A DNA stretch of 40,076 nucleotides, taken from Eubacterium sp. (GTDB taxonomy: Bacteria; Bacillota; Clostridia; Lachnospirales; Lachnospiraceae). Location of the stretch: assembly GCA_017619835.1 (NCBI GenBank), contig JAFZRN010000018.1, positions 1 through 40,076 of the forward strand, written 5' to 3'. Every line of letters starts with the position of its first letter. Positions within the stretch are counted from its first letter, which is position 1. This document shows, in pieces, positions 15,138-23,463 of this stretch. The position numbers were made by a program, and so were the translations under genes. The notes beneath the pieces are model-generated. The model made no database searches, was not told the origin of the DNA, and worked only from the letters and a program-made list of their open reading frames with translations.

Positions 15138-16253
15138 ATGACCGGAACCGAAGCGACAACAAAAAAAGCACTTGTAGCCATGAGCGGCGGAGTGGACAGC
15201 TCCGTAGCAGCCTATCTTATGAAGGAAAATGGCTTCCTTCCGGTAGGTGTTACAATGATGCTTCATGAAGAAGATGCCGCATCGATAGTCGGAACACATT
15301 CCTGCTGTACTCCCGATGACATAGAGGACGCGCGGGTTGTGGCTTCCACACTGGGGATATCGTTTCATGTGGTTAATTTTCTCGAAGGCTTCAGGGAGTG
15401 CATAATCACTGATTTTATCGAGACTTATATGCGCGGGGAGACTCCGAATCCCTGTATAGAATGTAACAGATATATGAAGTTCGGAAGGCTTTTCGAAATG
15501 GCCGAAAAGGAAGGCTGCGAAAAGGTCGTGACCGGACATTACGCAAGGATAGAATATGACGAAAAGTCAGAGATATACAGACTGAAGCGGGCGGTCGATA
15601 AGACAAAAGATCAGACCTATGTTCTTTATTTTCTGGATCAGCAGCAGCTCTCGAAGCTTGCCTTTCCCGACGGGGAATACGAAAAGACAGAGATCCGCGA
15701 GATTGCAGAAAGAGAGGGGCTCTTCGTTGCATCAAAGCATGACAGTCAGGATATCTGTTTTGTTCCCGACGGAGATTATGCAGGCTTCATTGAAAGAAAC
15801 CGTGACGATCTCCCCGGTGAAGGCGATTTCCTTGATATGGATGGAAATGTCATCGGTAAAAGTAAGGGTTATTTCCATTATACTATCGGTCAGCGTAAGG
15901 GGCTCGGCATATCCTCGACAGCACCCCTTTATGTAACAAAGATAATACCGGAGAAGAATCAGGTCATACTAGGATCGAATGACGACCTTTTTACAAGAGA
16001 GGTTCATGCCATTAATTTCAATCTGATCAGTATGCCCGAAAATGTGACTTATCAGGGTGACGATATTCTGATGCATGTCACTGCTAAAGTAAGATACAGG
16101 GCCAAAGACACTTCGGGTGTTCTGACTCTTCATGGTGACAAAACAGCGACCATGCTTTTTGACGAACCTGTAAGAGCCGTAACGCCGGGACAGAGTCTTG
16201 TGGTATATGACGGCGAATATTGTGTGGGAGGAGGTATCATTAATGAAGGCTAA
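15138..16253 (+). CDS. mnmA: tRNA-specific 2-thiouridylase
   Basis: Thiolates U34 in the wobble position of tRNA-Lys, -Glu and -Gln. The 371 residues show the PP-loop SGGVDSS (16-22) for ATP binding, TPNPCIECN with catalytic C106, HDSQDICF with the second catalytic C207, FHYTIGQRKGLG, and the C-terminal YCVGGGII end. All features of an active enzyme are present. A GAGGAAA site precedes the ATG. The citrate synthase start codon lies inside its last codons (11-base overlap), so the two genes are translationally coupled. Confidence 0.95.
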   Translation: MTGTEATTKKALVAMSGGVDSSVAAYLMKENGFLPVGVTMMLHEEDAASIVGTHSCCTPDDIEDARVVASTLGISFHVVNFLEGFRECIITDFIETYMRGETPNPCIECNRYMKFGRLFEMAEKEGCEKVVTGHYARIEYDEKSEIYRLKRAVDKTKDQTYVLYFLDQQQLSKLAFPDGEYEKTEIREIAEREGLFVASKHDSQDICFVPDGDYAGFIERNRDDLPGEGDFLDMDGNVIGKSKGYFHYTIGQRKGLGISSTAPLYVTKIIPEKNQVILGSNDDLFTREVHAINFNLISMPENVTYQGDDILMHVTAKVRYRAKDTSGVLTLHGDKTATMLFDEPVRAVTPGQSLVVYDGEYCVGGGIINEG

Positions 16254-17601
16254 AGAAGTTCTGGAGTACATGGAAAAGGGGGAAAAGCTGTGTCGCTCCG
16301 TTGATGTGGTTAATGAAAAACTTTACGATGAATTCGGTGTAAAGAGAGGACTTAGAGATCTGGATGGACATGGTGTGCTTACCGGTGTCACCAATATATC
16401 CAAGATCGTTTCATCCAAGATCATAGACGGTAAAGAGGTTCACTGTGATGGTGAGCTCTGGTACCGCGGCTATAATGTTATAGATATGGTCAAGGATTTT
16501 GGTTTTAAGCGTTTCGGCTTCGAAGAGGTTGCATATCTCCTTCTTTTCGGAAAACTTCCGAATAAAGATCAGCTGAAGGAATTCAGGGCTGTACTCGGAA
16601 AGCTGAATCACCTTCCGACTAATTTTACAAGAGACGTTATCATGAAGGCTCCGAGTAAGGATATCATGAACACCATGACAAAATCCGTACTCACCCTTGC
16701 ATCCTATGATGATTATGATGTTTCGGATCTTTCAATCCCGAATGTTCTTCGCCAGTGCATGGCTCTCATCAGTGAGTTTCCGATGCTGGCGGCTTACGGT
16801 TACTGCGCCTATAATCATTATGAAAAAGATGAGAGTATGTATATCCACAGACCCGACATCAAGCTCAGTACTGCCGAGAATTTCCTTAGAATGGTAAGAC
16901 CCGACAAACAGTATACCGAGCTCGAGGCTCAGGTTCTTGATGCTGCACTTGTCCTTCATATGGAGCATGGCGGCGGTAACAACTCCACCTTTACAACGAG
17001 AGTTGTATCCAGTGCGGGTTCGGACACTTACTCTGTTGTTGCGGCAGCTCTTTCATCCCTTAAAGGACCGAAGCACGGCGGTGCTAATATCAAGGTTATG
17101 GAAATGATGGAAGACATCAGAAAGCATATTTCGGATTACAATGATCTGGATGCTCTGAAGGATTATCTGGCTAAGATTGTCGATAAGAAGGCATTTGACA
17201 ACAGAGGACTCATTTATGGAATGGGTCATGCCATCTATTCGGTTTCAGATCCCAGAGCAAGAGCCTTTAAAAAGTTTGTGGAAACTCTTGCGGTTGAGAA
17301 AAATATGGAGAAGGAGTACGAACTCTACTCCAATATCGAGAAGCTTGCTCCTGAGGTCATTGCCGAAAAACGCCGTATCTACAAGGGCGTCAGCGCAAAT
17401 GTCGACTTCTACAGCGGCTTTGTATACAGCATGCTTGGTATCCCGACCGAGCTCTATACTCCGCTTTTTGCCGTTGCCAGGATAGTAGGCTGGTCGGCTC
17501 ACAGAATAGAGGAGCTGATAAATGTGGATAAGATAATCCGTCCGGCATATATGAGCGTCATGAAAGAGAAAAAATATAAAACTCTTGAAAAAAGAAAATA
17601 G
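16243..17601 (+). CDS. gltA: Citrate synthase
   Basis: Condenses acetyl-CoA and oxaloacetate to citrate. The 452 residues carry the family centres: HMEHGGGNNSTF (H242), GPKHGGAN with catalytic H278, GMGHAIYSVSDPRA with H329, and SANVDFYSG with catalytic D388. The start was chosen at the ATG (MKAKEVLEYM) behind GGAGGAGG; a longer open frame to 16198 lies inside mnmA. Length and motif style fit the type I enzyme used by Clostridia to make 2-oxoglutarate for glutamate. The Por complex, which makes acetyl-CoA, and an aconitase-family enzyme lie just downstream but behind a terminator and a separate promoter. A methylcitrate synthase role is possible but not suggested by neighbours. Confidence 0.92.
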   Translation: MKAKEVLEYMEKGEKLCRSVDVVNEKLYDEFGVKRGLRDLDGHGVLTGVTNISKIVSSKIIDGKEVHCDGELWYRGYNVIDMVKDFGFKRFGFEEVAYLLLFGKLPNKDQLKEFRAVLGKLNHLPTNFTRDVIMKAPSKDIMNTMTKSVLTLASYDDYDVSDLSIPNVLRQCMALISEFPMLAAYGYCAYNHYEKDESMYIHRPDIKLSTAENFLRMVRPDKQYTELEAQVLDAALVLHMEHGGGNNSTFTTRVVSSAGSDTYSVVAAALSSLKGPKHGGANIKVMEMMEDIRKHISDYNDLDALKDYLAKIVDKKAFDNRGLIYGMGHAIYSVSDPRARAFKKFVETLAVEKNMEKEYELYSNIEKLAPEVIAEKRRIYKGVSANVDFYSGFVYSMLGIPTELYTPLFAVARIVGWSAHRIEELINVDKIIRPAYMSVMKEKKYKTLEKRK

Positions 17602-17614
17602 AAATAGTAAATTT

Positions 17615-17645
17615 TGAAGGGTCTGATACGGACCCTTCATTTTTT
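17615..17645 (+). terminator. Rho-independent terminator of citrate synthase
   Basis: A perfect 9-bp stem (17615-17623 with 17631-17639), seven-base loop, then TTTTTT. The left arm includes GGGTCTGA, a string seen in other intergenic hairpins of the window. Confidence 0.9.
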
Positions 17646-17669
17646 CTTTTATTATAGGTAGAAATGTGC

Positions 17670-17675
17670 TAAAAT
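17670..17675 (+). promoter_or_regulatory. Extended -10 promoter element of the por operon
   Basis: TGC-TAAAAT, an extended -10, 31 bases before the porG start; the -35 region (TTTTAT around 17647-17652) is poor. The block GAAATGTGNTAAAAT is also found in the promoter at 9228. Confidence 0.45.
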
Positions 17676-17706
17676 ATTGAAGTGTGTTTTTTGTAGGAGG
17701 TTTATT

Positions 17707-18279
17707 ATGAGCAAGACAATTGAAATCAGATGGCACGGCCGCGGAGGCCAGGGTGCCAAAACTGCCGCACTGCTTCTGGCAGATGTGGCATTTAATACGG
17801 GAATGTACGTACAGGGCTTTCCCGAATACGGTCCGGAAAGAATGGGTGCCCCAATCACCGCCTATAACAGGCTGAGTGACACCGAGATAAGGAATCACTC
17901 CAATATCTATAATCCGGATTATGTTGTAGTGGTTGATGAAACACTGCTTCACAGTGTTGATGTGACTGCCGGTCTTAATAAGGACGGAGCCATCGTGATC
18001 AACACAACAAAACCCAAGGAGGAGATAATCCCGCTCCTTAAGGGTTATGAAGGCGAGGTATATACTATCGATGCCAGAACCATTTCCATGGAAACTCTCG
18101 GTAAGTACTTCCCCAATTCGCCGATGCTTGCTGCAATAGTAAAGGTATCGGGCGTAATGTCAAAGCAGGACTTTTTAGAACAGATGAGAGGCTCATATCA
18201 GCATAAGTTTGCTAAGAAGCCCGAAGTAATTGACGGAAATATGCAGGCTCTCGAGCGCGCATTTGAGGAGGTGCAGTAA
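17707..18279 (+). CDS. porG: Pyruvate:ferredoxin oxidoreductase, gamma subunit
   Basis: The 190-residue gamma subunit of a four-part 2-oxoacid:ferredoxin oxidoreductase, which binds coenzyme A in the complex. It opens with IEIRWHGRGGQGAKTAA, the family signature, and contains FPEYGPERMGAP. The start is the ATG giving MSKTIEIRW directly after TAGGAGG; ten extra residues upstream in the open frame have no support. Its stop overlaps the start of porD by one base. Gene order gamma-delta-alpha-beta is that of archaeal and Thermotoga pyruvate enzymes. Confidence 0.92.
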   Translation: MSKTIEIRWHGRGGQGAKTAALLLADVAFNTGMYVQGFPEYGPERMGAPITAYNRLSDTEIRNHSNIYNPDYVVVVDETLLHSVDVTAGLNKDGAIVINTTKPKEEIIPLLKGYEGEVYTIDARTISMETLGKYFPNSPMLAAIVKVSGVMSKQDFLEQMRGSYQHKFAKKPEVIDGNMQALERAFEEVQ

Positions 18280-18593
18280 TGGCTAACAATAAGAGACTTG
18301 ATATATCAAGAATTACGGAAAAATCCCCATACCAGGATATCACTCCGGGTAATGCGGTTTACGGAGGCGGCGGTGCCGTTACCTTCAATACAGGAGAATG
18401 GAGAACACAGACTCCCGTCATCGACTGGGATAAATGCGTTCAGTGTCTTATCTGTGCTCCCATGTGTCCCGACTCATCTATTCCCGTTGAGGATGGAAAG
18501 AGACTTGATTTTGATTATGACCATTGCAAGGGCTGCGGTATCTGCGTAGGCTGCTGTTCCTTCGGTGCAATAACAATGAAGGAGGGACTGTAG
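18279..18593 (+). CDS. porD: Pyruvate:ferredoxin oxidoreductase, delta (2x[4Fe-4S]) subunit
   Basis: The 104-residue ferredoxin-like subunit that passes electrons from the thiamine site to ferredoxin. Two CxxCxxCxxxC motifs are present: C53, C56, C59, C63 and C83, C86, C89, C93. The second lacks the usual proline after its last Cys (CCSFGA) and has one extra Cys (C92). It is translationally coupled to porG through a TAATG overlap, and carries the AAGGAGGG site for porA within its last codons. Confidence 0.93.
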   Translation: MANNKRLDISRITEKSPYQDITPGNAVYGGGGAVTFNTGEWRTQTPVIDWDKCVQCLICAPMCPDSSIPVEDGKRLDFDYDHCKGCGICVGCCSFGAITMKEGL

Positions 18594-18594
18594 G

Positions 18595-19998
18595 ATGTCA
18601 GATATGAATAATCATGTACGTCCCATCGACGTACCTGCAAGAGAGAGCAAAAGCCCTTACGATGCAGAATATAATGAGCACAAAAGAGAAGAGATCAAGA
18701 GGAAGGTTCAGGGAACAGCCATGAAGCGTAGAGACAGGATGTCCGGAAATGAGGCCGTTGCTCTGGCGATCAAGCAGGTTAATCCCGATGTTATGCCGGC
18801 ATTCCCGATCACACCTTCGACTGAGCTTCCTCAGATAGTTTCAACATATATTTCAAATGGCGAGATTGACACGGAGTTCATCCCCGTTGAGTCCGAGCAC
18901 AGCTCGATGAGTGCTGCGATCGGAGCATCCGCCGCAGGTGCAAGAGCCCTTACGGCTACATCATCCGCGGGTCTTGCATTCATGTGGGAAGAGCTTTATA
19001 TAGCTGCTTCCGACAGACTTCCGCTGGTTCTCTGTCTCGTAAACAGAACACTTACCGGACCGCTTAACATCAACTGCGACCACTCCGACAGTATGGGCGC
19101 AAGAGACAGCGGCTGGCTTCAGGTTTATGCAGAGACTAACGAAGAAGCATATGACAATTTCATCATGGCTTACCGTGTAACTGAGCATCCCGATGTAATG
19201 CTGCCTATGATGGTATGCTACGACGGATTCATCACAAGCCATGCTGTTATGAATATCGAAACACTCGATACACCTTCTGTAAGAGATTTCGTTGGTGAGT
19301 ATCATCCCGACAACTTCCTTCTCAATAAGGAAATGCCTATGGCAGTCGGACCTTATGCCAACTCTCCTTACTATATGGAGACGAAATTCTCACAGAGAGC
19401 AGGAATGAAAAACGCAAAGAAAGTCATCCTCGAAGTATGTGAAGAGTACGAAAAGATATCCGGACGTAAGTACGGCCTTATCGAAGAGTACAGAATGGAG
19501 GATGCTAAATATGCCATAGTTATCATGGGCTCCGCCGCAGGACAGACAAAGGATGCGGTTGATAAGCTTCGTGAGTACGGCATCCATGTAGGTATGATAA
19601 AGGTACGTGTATTCAGACCTTTCCCGGGAGAAGAGCTTGCAGAGGCACTCAAAAAGTGCAAGGCTGTAGCAGTCCTTGACAGAGCAGAGAGCTTTTCGGG
19701 AATGGGCGGACCTCTCGGATCAGAGCTGAAAGCAGCTATGTACGATGCGGGGATCAAGATACCGGTTGTCAACTATTTCTATGGTCTCGGCGGACGTGAC
19801 TACACTGTTACCGAGGCAAGAGATGTCTTCAAGGACATTCGTGAGATAGTAAAACGTGGAGCCGAGCCCGAGCAGTTCAAGTATGTAGGCCTTCGTGATG
19901 CTGACGCAGACGAAAGACCCGAAGTATTTGAGTTCAAGGGACCCGATCAGATGGACATTCGTCTTTCAGGTGACGGTGTCAAAGTGGAAAATGTATAA
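18595..19998 (+). CDS. porA: Pyruvate:ferredoxin oxidoreductase, alpha subunit
   Basis: The 467-residue alpha subunit, forming half of the thiamine-diphosphate active site. The core starts near residue 48 with MSGNEAVALAIKQVNPDV and includes AFPITPSTELPQ, PVESEHSSMSAAIGASAAGARALTATSS and NINCDHSDSMGARDSGW, all typical of PorA rather than the 2-oxoglutarate (KorA) type. A charged N-terminal extension of about 45 residues (ESKSPYDAEYNEHKREE...) precedes the core. Because PorA, KorA and VorA are related, 2-ketoisovalerate could also be a substrate, but pyruvate is the best reading. Confidence 0.9.
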   Translation: MSDMNNHVRPIDVPARESKSPYDAEYNEHKREEIKRKVQGTAMKRRDRMSGNEAVALAIKQVNPDVMPAFPITPSTELPQIVSTYISNGEIDTEFIPVESEHSSMSAAIGASAAGARALTATSSAGLAFMWEELYIAASDRLPLVLCLVNRTLTGPLNINCDHSDSMGARDSGWLQVYAETNEEAYDNFIMAYRVTEHPDVMLPMMVCYDGFITSHAVMNIETLDTPSVRDFVGEYHPDNFLLNKEMPMAVGPYANSPYYMETKFSQRAGMKNAKKVILEVCEEYEKISGRKYGLIEEYRMEDAKYAIVIMGSAAGQTKDAVDKLREYGIHVGMIKVRVFRPFPGEELAEALKKCKAVAVLDRAESFSGMGGPLGSELKAAMYDAGIKIPVVNYFYGLGGRDYTVTEARDVFKDIREIVKRGAEPEQFKYVGLRDADADERPEVFEFKGPDQMDIRLSGDGVKVENV

Positions 19999-20016
19999 GT
20001 TTAGGAGAATAAAACA

Positions 20017-20949
20017 ATGGCATATAATTTAAAAGAAGTAATGAGTAAGCCCGATCGTCTTACTCCCGGCCACAGACTCTGTGCCGGCTGCGGTGCTGCC
20101 ATCACGGTAAGGACCGTACTCCGCGCACTTAAGGAGGAGGATAAGGCTGTTATAGGAAATGCAACCGGATGTCTTGAGGTTTCAACATACCTCTATCCCT
20201 TCTCTGCATATCAGGACAGCTATATCCACAATGCATTTGCATGTGCGGGAGCAACACTTTCAGGCGTTGAGACAGCATATAATGCATTAAGAAAAAGAGG
20301 ACGTATCGATGATACAACCTATAAGTTCATTACCTTCGGTGGTGATGGAGGTACCTATGATATAGGTTTCCAGTCACTTTCAGGTGCTATGGAAAGAGGT
20401 CATGATATGGTCTATGTATGCTACGATAACGGCGCATACATGAATACAGGTATCCAGAGATCTTCGGCTACACCGAGATTTGCGGATACAACGACAACAC
20501 CCGTAGGAAGAGTCAGCAATGGTAAGGTACAGTCACGTAAGGACCTTGCAGCTATCATGGCTGCACACAATATCCCTTATGTAGGACAGTCTACCTTCAC
20601 TTCCGGAATGAAGGATCTTTATGAAAAGTCCGAAAGAGCCATTTATACAGAAGGCCCGGCTTTCTTAAATGTCATGGCTCCGTGTCCGAGAGGCTGGAGA
20701 TTCGATGCCGCAGATATGGCTAAGATCTGCAAGCTCGCAGTGGATACCTGCTACTGGCCGCTTTTCGAGGTTATTGACGGTAAATGGATCCTAAGCTATG
20801 AGCCTAAGAATAAGCTTCCTATCGAAGACTTCCTTAAGCCTCAGGGCCGCTTCAAGCATCTCTTCAAGCCGGGTAACGAGCACCTTCTTGAAGAATTCCA
20901 GGCAGAAGTAGATAAGCGCTGGGAAGAACTTCTTAAGAAATGCAATTAA
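20017..20949 (+). CDS. porB: Pyruvate:ferredoxin oxidoreductase, beta subunit
   Basis: The 310-residue beta subunit, which binds thiamine diphosphate and one [4Fe-4S] cluster. GHRLCAGCGAAI (C22, C25), GNATGCLEV (C52) and APCPRGWR supply the cluster cysteines. FGGDGGTYDIG (about 108-117) to YDNGAYMNTG (136-145) is the TPP/Mg motif. An AGGAG site lies before the ATG. The AAA+ ATPase gene follows after 13 bases, which places it in the same transcript. Confidence 0.93.
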   Translation: MAYNLKEVMSKPDRLTPGHRLCAGCGAAITVRTVLRALKEEDKAVIGNATGCLEVSTYLYPFSAYQDSYIHNAFACAGATLSGVETAYNALRKRGRIDDTTYKFITFGGDGGTYDIGFQSLSGAMERGHDMVYVCYDNGAYMNTGIQRSSATPRFADTTTTPVGRVSNGKVQSRKDLAAIMAAHNIPYVGQSTFTSGMKDLYEKSERAIYTEGPAFLNVMAPCPRGWRFDAADMAKICKLAVDTCYWPLFEVIDGKWILSYEPKNKLPIEDFLKPQGRFKHLFKPGNEHLLEEFQAEVDKRWEELLKKCN

Positions 20950-20962
20950 TGACGAGGAACCC

Positions 20963-22765
20963 ATGATTACCAGAGACGTTTCTGCGATGATAACTTACTC
21001 TCTCTCTTACGCGGATGAGATCGGCCGTAAATTAAACGGGTCTTATCCGCGTAACTCAGAGATTACTTTACGAGACCAGCTGAAGGATGATCTGCTGGTT
21101 TTCTTGGGTTACATTTATGATGCAAGTAGCAGTGACAACCGCGCTCAGATTGAATTTATCAACGAAAGTCTGAACATAATAATCAGCGAAGAAAACTTCA
21201 TGAGGTTCCGACAGGACAAGAGTCTTCGTCCCGACCTTCTTGAAAAAGCACCGCTTTCTCTTCAGTATTTTGTAAGCGATGACACCTCGCCCTTCTCCAG
21301 AAGATCGGGCTACGGTATCTCTCTTGCAAAATATCTTGTGAATACATTTAACGATGTGGGCTGCTACTTTGCGGCCTTCAACGGTATCAGCGATTATGAG
21401 GCTGAAAGGATAGCCGAGTATATCGGCATGATGAATAACTATCTCGACAGCTTCGGACTTCTGGAACTTTCACCCGCTGAGGTGCGTGCCTCAATGGGAA
21501 TAGTCGATAAGCCCGAAAAACGTCCCGAGAGCCGTCCCGACACCAGCAGAAGTTATTATGCCGACAAGAATATCGGCATGACAGCAAGACCCTCCTCAGC
21601 AGGAGCATCGGTCATCGGCGGTGCCGTAAGCTCACTCTTCGGACACTACAATAAAAACACACTCGGCAGTCTTATCTGGGGTAATGCATACAGAGGAAAC
21701 GAAGAAAATACCCCGTATTCATCCGCCCAGGCGGATATGGATACAATGATAATGATGGCCAATTACAACATGCAGCATGCCGAGGCCGGAACAGGCTTCG
21801 ACGAGAAACTGCTGCATAAGACCCCCTCCGGTGCAGTTGACAGGAGCATGGTAGTAGAACAGACTTCTTCGGGTGAAAGGATAGCAGAGCCGGATGCGGC
21901 TGAAAAGTATAAGCCGGCTTCTTCTGAAAGCACCACTTCCCGCAAGGCAAATGACACCGAAAAGCTCGACTCTCTCATGGAAGAACTGAATTCGCTGATC
22001 GGCCTTAAGTCGGTAAAGAAGAATCTCAGCAATCTTATCAATCTTGTTAAGATCCGTAAGCTCCGTGAAGAAATGGGCTTAAAGACTCCGGATATGTCAC
22101 TTCACCTTGTATTCTCGGGTAATCCCGGAACAGGAAAGACAACTGTCGCAAGACTTCTTGCAAGGATATATCACCAGCTGGGTGTTGTAAGCAAAGGACA
22201 GCTTGTGGAAGTTGACCGCGCAGGACTTGTGGAAGGCTATGTGGGTCAGACCGCGCAGAAGACCTCCAAGGTCTGCGACGAAGCGATGGGCGGAATCCTT
22301 TTCATAGACGAAGCCTATACACTTACCAATTCCGAGGGCCAGGACTTCGGTCAGGAAGCAGTTGACACCATCCTTAAGAGAATGGAAGATAACCGTGCCG
22401 ACTTTGTTGTTATCGTGGCCGGCTACACCGACCAGATGCAGGACTTCATCGAGTCCAACCCCGGTCTTAAATCAAGATTCAATAAGTTCATCGAATTCCC
22501 GGATTATACGGGAGAAGAGCTTTATAAAATATATGATCTTATGTGCCTCAGTCAGGATTATCTGATGACAAAAGAGGCAGATGAATACGTAAAGAAGCAT
22601 CTCGCCGAGATAGCCGAGGCAAGTGAAGAAAACTTTGCAAACGCAAGAGAAGTACGTAACTACTTCGAACGCTGCGTTGAGCGCCAGGCTTCCCGTGTCG
22701 TTACTGAGGACGTGATCGATGCCAACTCCCTCACCACTTTACGTATCGAAGACGTAACCGAATGA
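20963..22765 (+). CDS. CbbX/SpoVK-type AAA+ ATPase with an unrecognised N-terminal half
   Basis: A 600-residue protein whose C-terminal 265 residues are a CbbX/SpoVK/EccA-type AAA+ module. It has GLKSVKKNL (347-355), Walker A GNPGTGKT (386-393), the EGYVGQT loop (424-430), Walker B LFIDE (446-450), an AGYTD sensor region (486-490) and arginine finger GLKSRF (R505). The first 330 residues match nothing I recognise: a helical part to about 180, then a Ser/Ala/Gly-rich low-complexity linker. Relatives remodel protein complexes, such as inhibited Rubisco (CbbX), or serve type VII secretion (EccA). Its place between porB and the HAD/aconitase genes suggests a client among these metabolic enzymes, perhaps repair of an Fe-S or TPP complex; that is inference. 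Confidence 0.8.
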   Translation: MITRDVSAMITYSLSYADEIGRKLNGSYPRNSEITLRDQLKDDLLVFLGYIYDASSSDNRAQIEFINESLNIIISEENFMRFRQDKSLRPDLLEKAPLSLQYFVSDDTSPFSRRSGYGISLAKYLVNTFNDVGCYFAAFNGISDYEAERIAEYIGMMNNYLDSFGLLELSPAEVRASMGIVDKPEKRPESRPDTSRSYYADKNIGMTARPSSAGASVIGGAVSSLFGHYNKNTLGSLIWGNAYRGNEENTPYSSAQADMDTMIMMANYNMQHAEAGTGFDEKLLHKTPSGAVDRSMVVEQTSSGERIAEPDAAEKYKPASSESTTSRKANDTEKLDSLMEELNSLIGLKSVKKNLSNLINLVKIRKLREEMGLKTPDMSLHLVFSGNPGTGKTTVARLLARIYHQLGVVSKGQLVEVDRAGLVEGYVGQTAQKTSKVCDEAMGGILFIDEAYTLTNSEGQDFGQEAVDTILKRMEDNRADFVVIVAGYTDQMQDFIESNPGLKSRFNKFIEFPDYTGEELYKIYDLMCLSQDYLMTKEADEYVKKHLAEIAEASEENFANAREVRNYFERCVERQASRVVTEDVIDANSLTTLRIEDVTE

Positions 22766-22772
22766 GGTTTAT

Positions 22773-23423
22773 ATGAAAACAGTATTATTCGACATGGACG
22801 GAACGATCCTTGATACCGAAAGGATCTACCAGAAATACTGGTATATAGCGGCTCACGAGCTGGGCTATGATCTTACGCATGAGGATTTCCTCGAGTTCAG
22901 AAGCCTGGGACACACCTTCGGAATGAAGCTGATGGAAAAAAAGACCGGCGACCCAGAAGCTTACGTTAAGATAAGAAACTATCGTAAGCAGATGATGGAG
23001 CCGATTCTTGAAGAAACTGAGATACCGCTTAAGCCCAATGTAAAAGAAGCGCTGGCCCTTCTTAAGGCAAATGCCTTCCACCTTGCTATCGCAACAGCCA
23101 CGAAGACCGACAGGACGGAGCATTATCTTAAAAGAGTGGGCCTGATAGACTACTTCGATAAGCTGATAAGTGCCCGTGAGGTAAAGGAAGGAAAGCCTTC
23201 TCCGGATGTTTATCTCTATGCTCTTAAAGAGATGAATACCGATGCCGCAGATGCCTATGCGGTTGAAGATGCACCGAACGGAGTTCTATCCGCCCATGCG
23301 GCAGGCATAAAAACGATAATGATACCGGATCTTACCGAGCCGGATGAAGAGCTGATGAGCCATCTCGTCTATCGTGCAGACGACCTTTTGGACGCAGCAG
23401 GTTATATAATAAAAAACAGATGA
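22773..23423 (+). CDS. HAD-superfamily phosphatase (subfamily IA)
   Basis: A 216-residue cytoplasmic hydrolase. [11 protein letters not shown] (D7 nucleophile, D9 acid/base) is motif I, ATATKTD motif [13 protein letters not shown] motif III and [11 protein letters not shown] motif IV, with a helical cap between motifs I and II. This set fits the beta-phosphoglucomutase/phosphoglycolate phosphatase group. The substrate cannot be fixed from sequence. It starts eight bases after the AAA+ gene behind GAGG, so it shares the transcript. CbbX-type proteins and phosphoglycolate phosphatases are neighbours in autotrophs, but there is no Rubisco here. Confidence 0.85.
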   Translation: MKTVLFDMDGTILDTERIYQKYWYIAAHELGYDLTHEDFLEFRSLGHTFGMKLMEKKTGDPEAYVKIRNYRKQMMEPILEETEIPLKPNVKEALALLKANAFHLAIATATKTDRTEHYLKRVGLIDYFDKLISAREVKEGKPSPDVYLYALKEMNTDAADAYAVEDAPNGVLSAHAAGIKTIMIPDLTEPDEELMSHLVYRADDLLDAAGYIIKNR

Positions 23424-23463
23424 CAGAGAGTCATCTTCAGAAACTATAAATCAGGAGGAAAAT

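Noticed and set aside
14151-15539. Long minus-strand open frame of 462 codons
   Set aside because: It runs antisense across ykgJ-like and mnmA, whose products have clear motifs. The antisense product is Cys/Phe/His-rich without any recognisable domain and lacks a ribosome site.
20963-22765. Type VII secretion EccA assignment for the AAA+ gene
   Set aside because: Only the ATPase module is shared. The N-terminal half shows no obvious TPR repeats and the neighbours are metabolic, so the specific name was not used.
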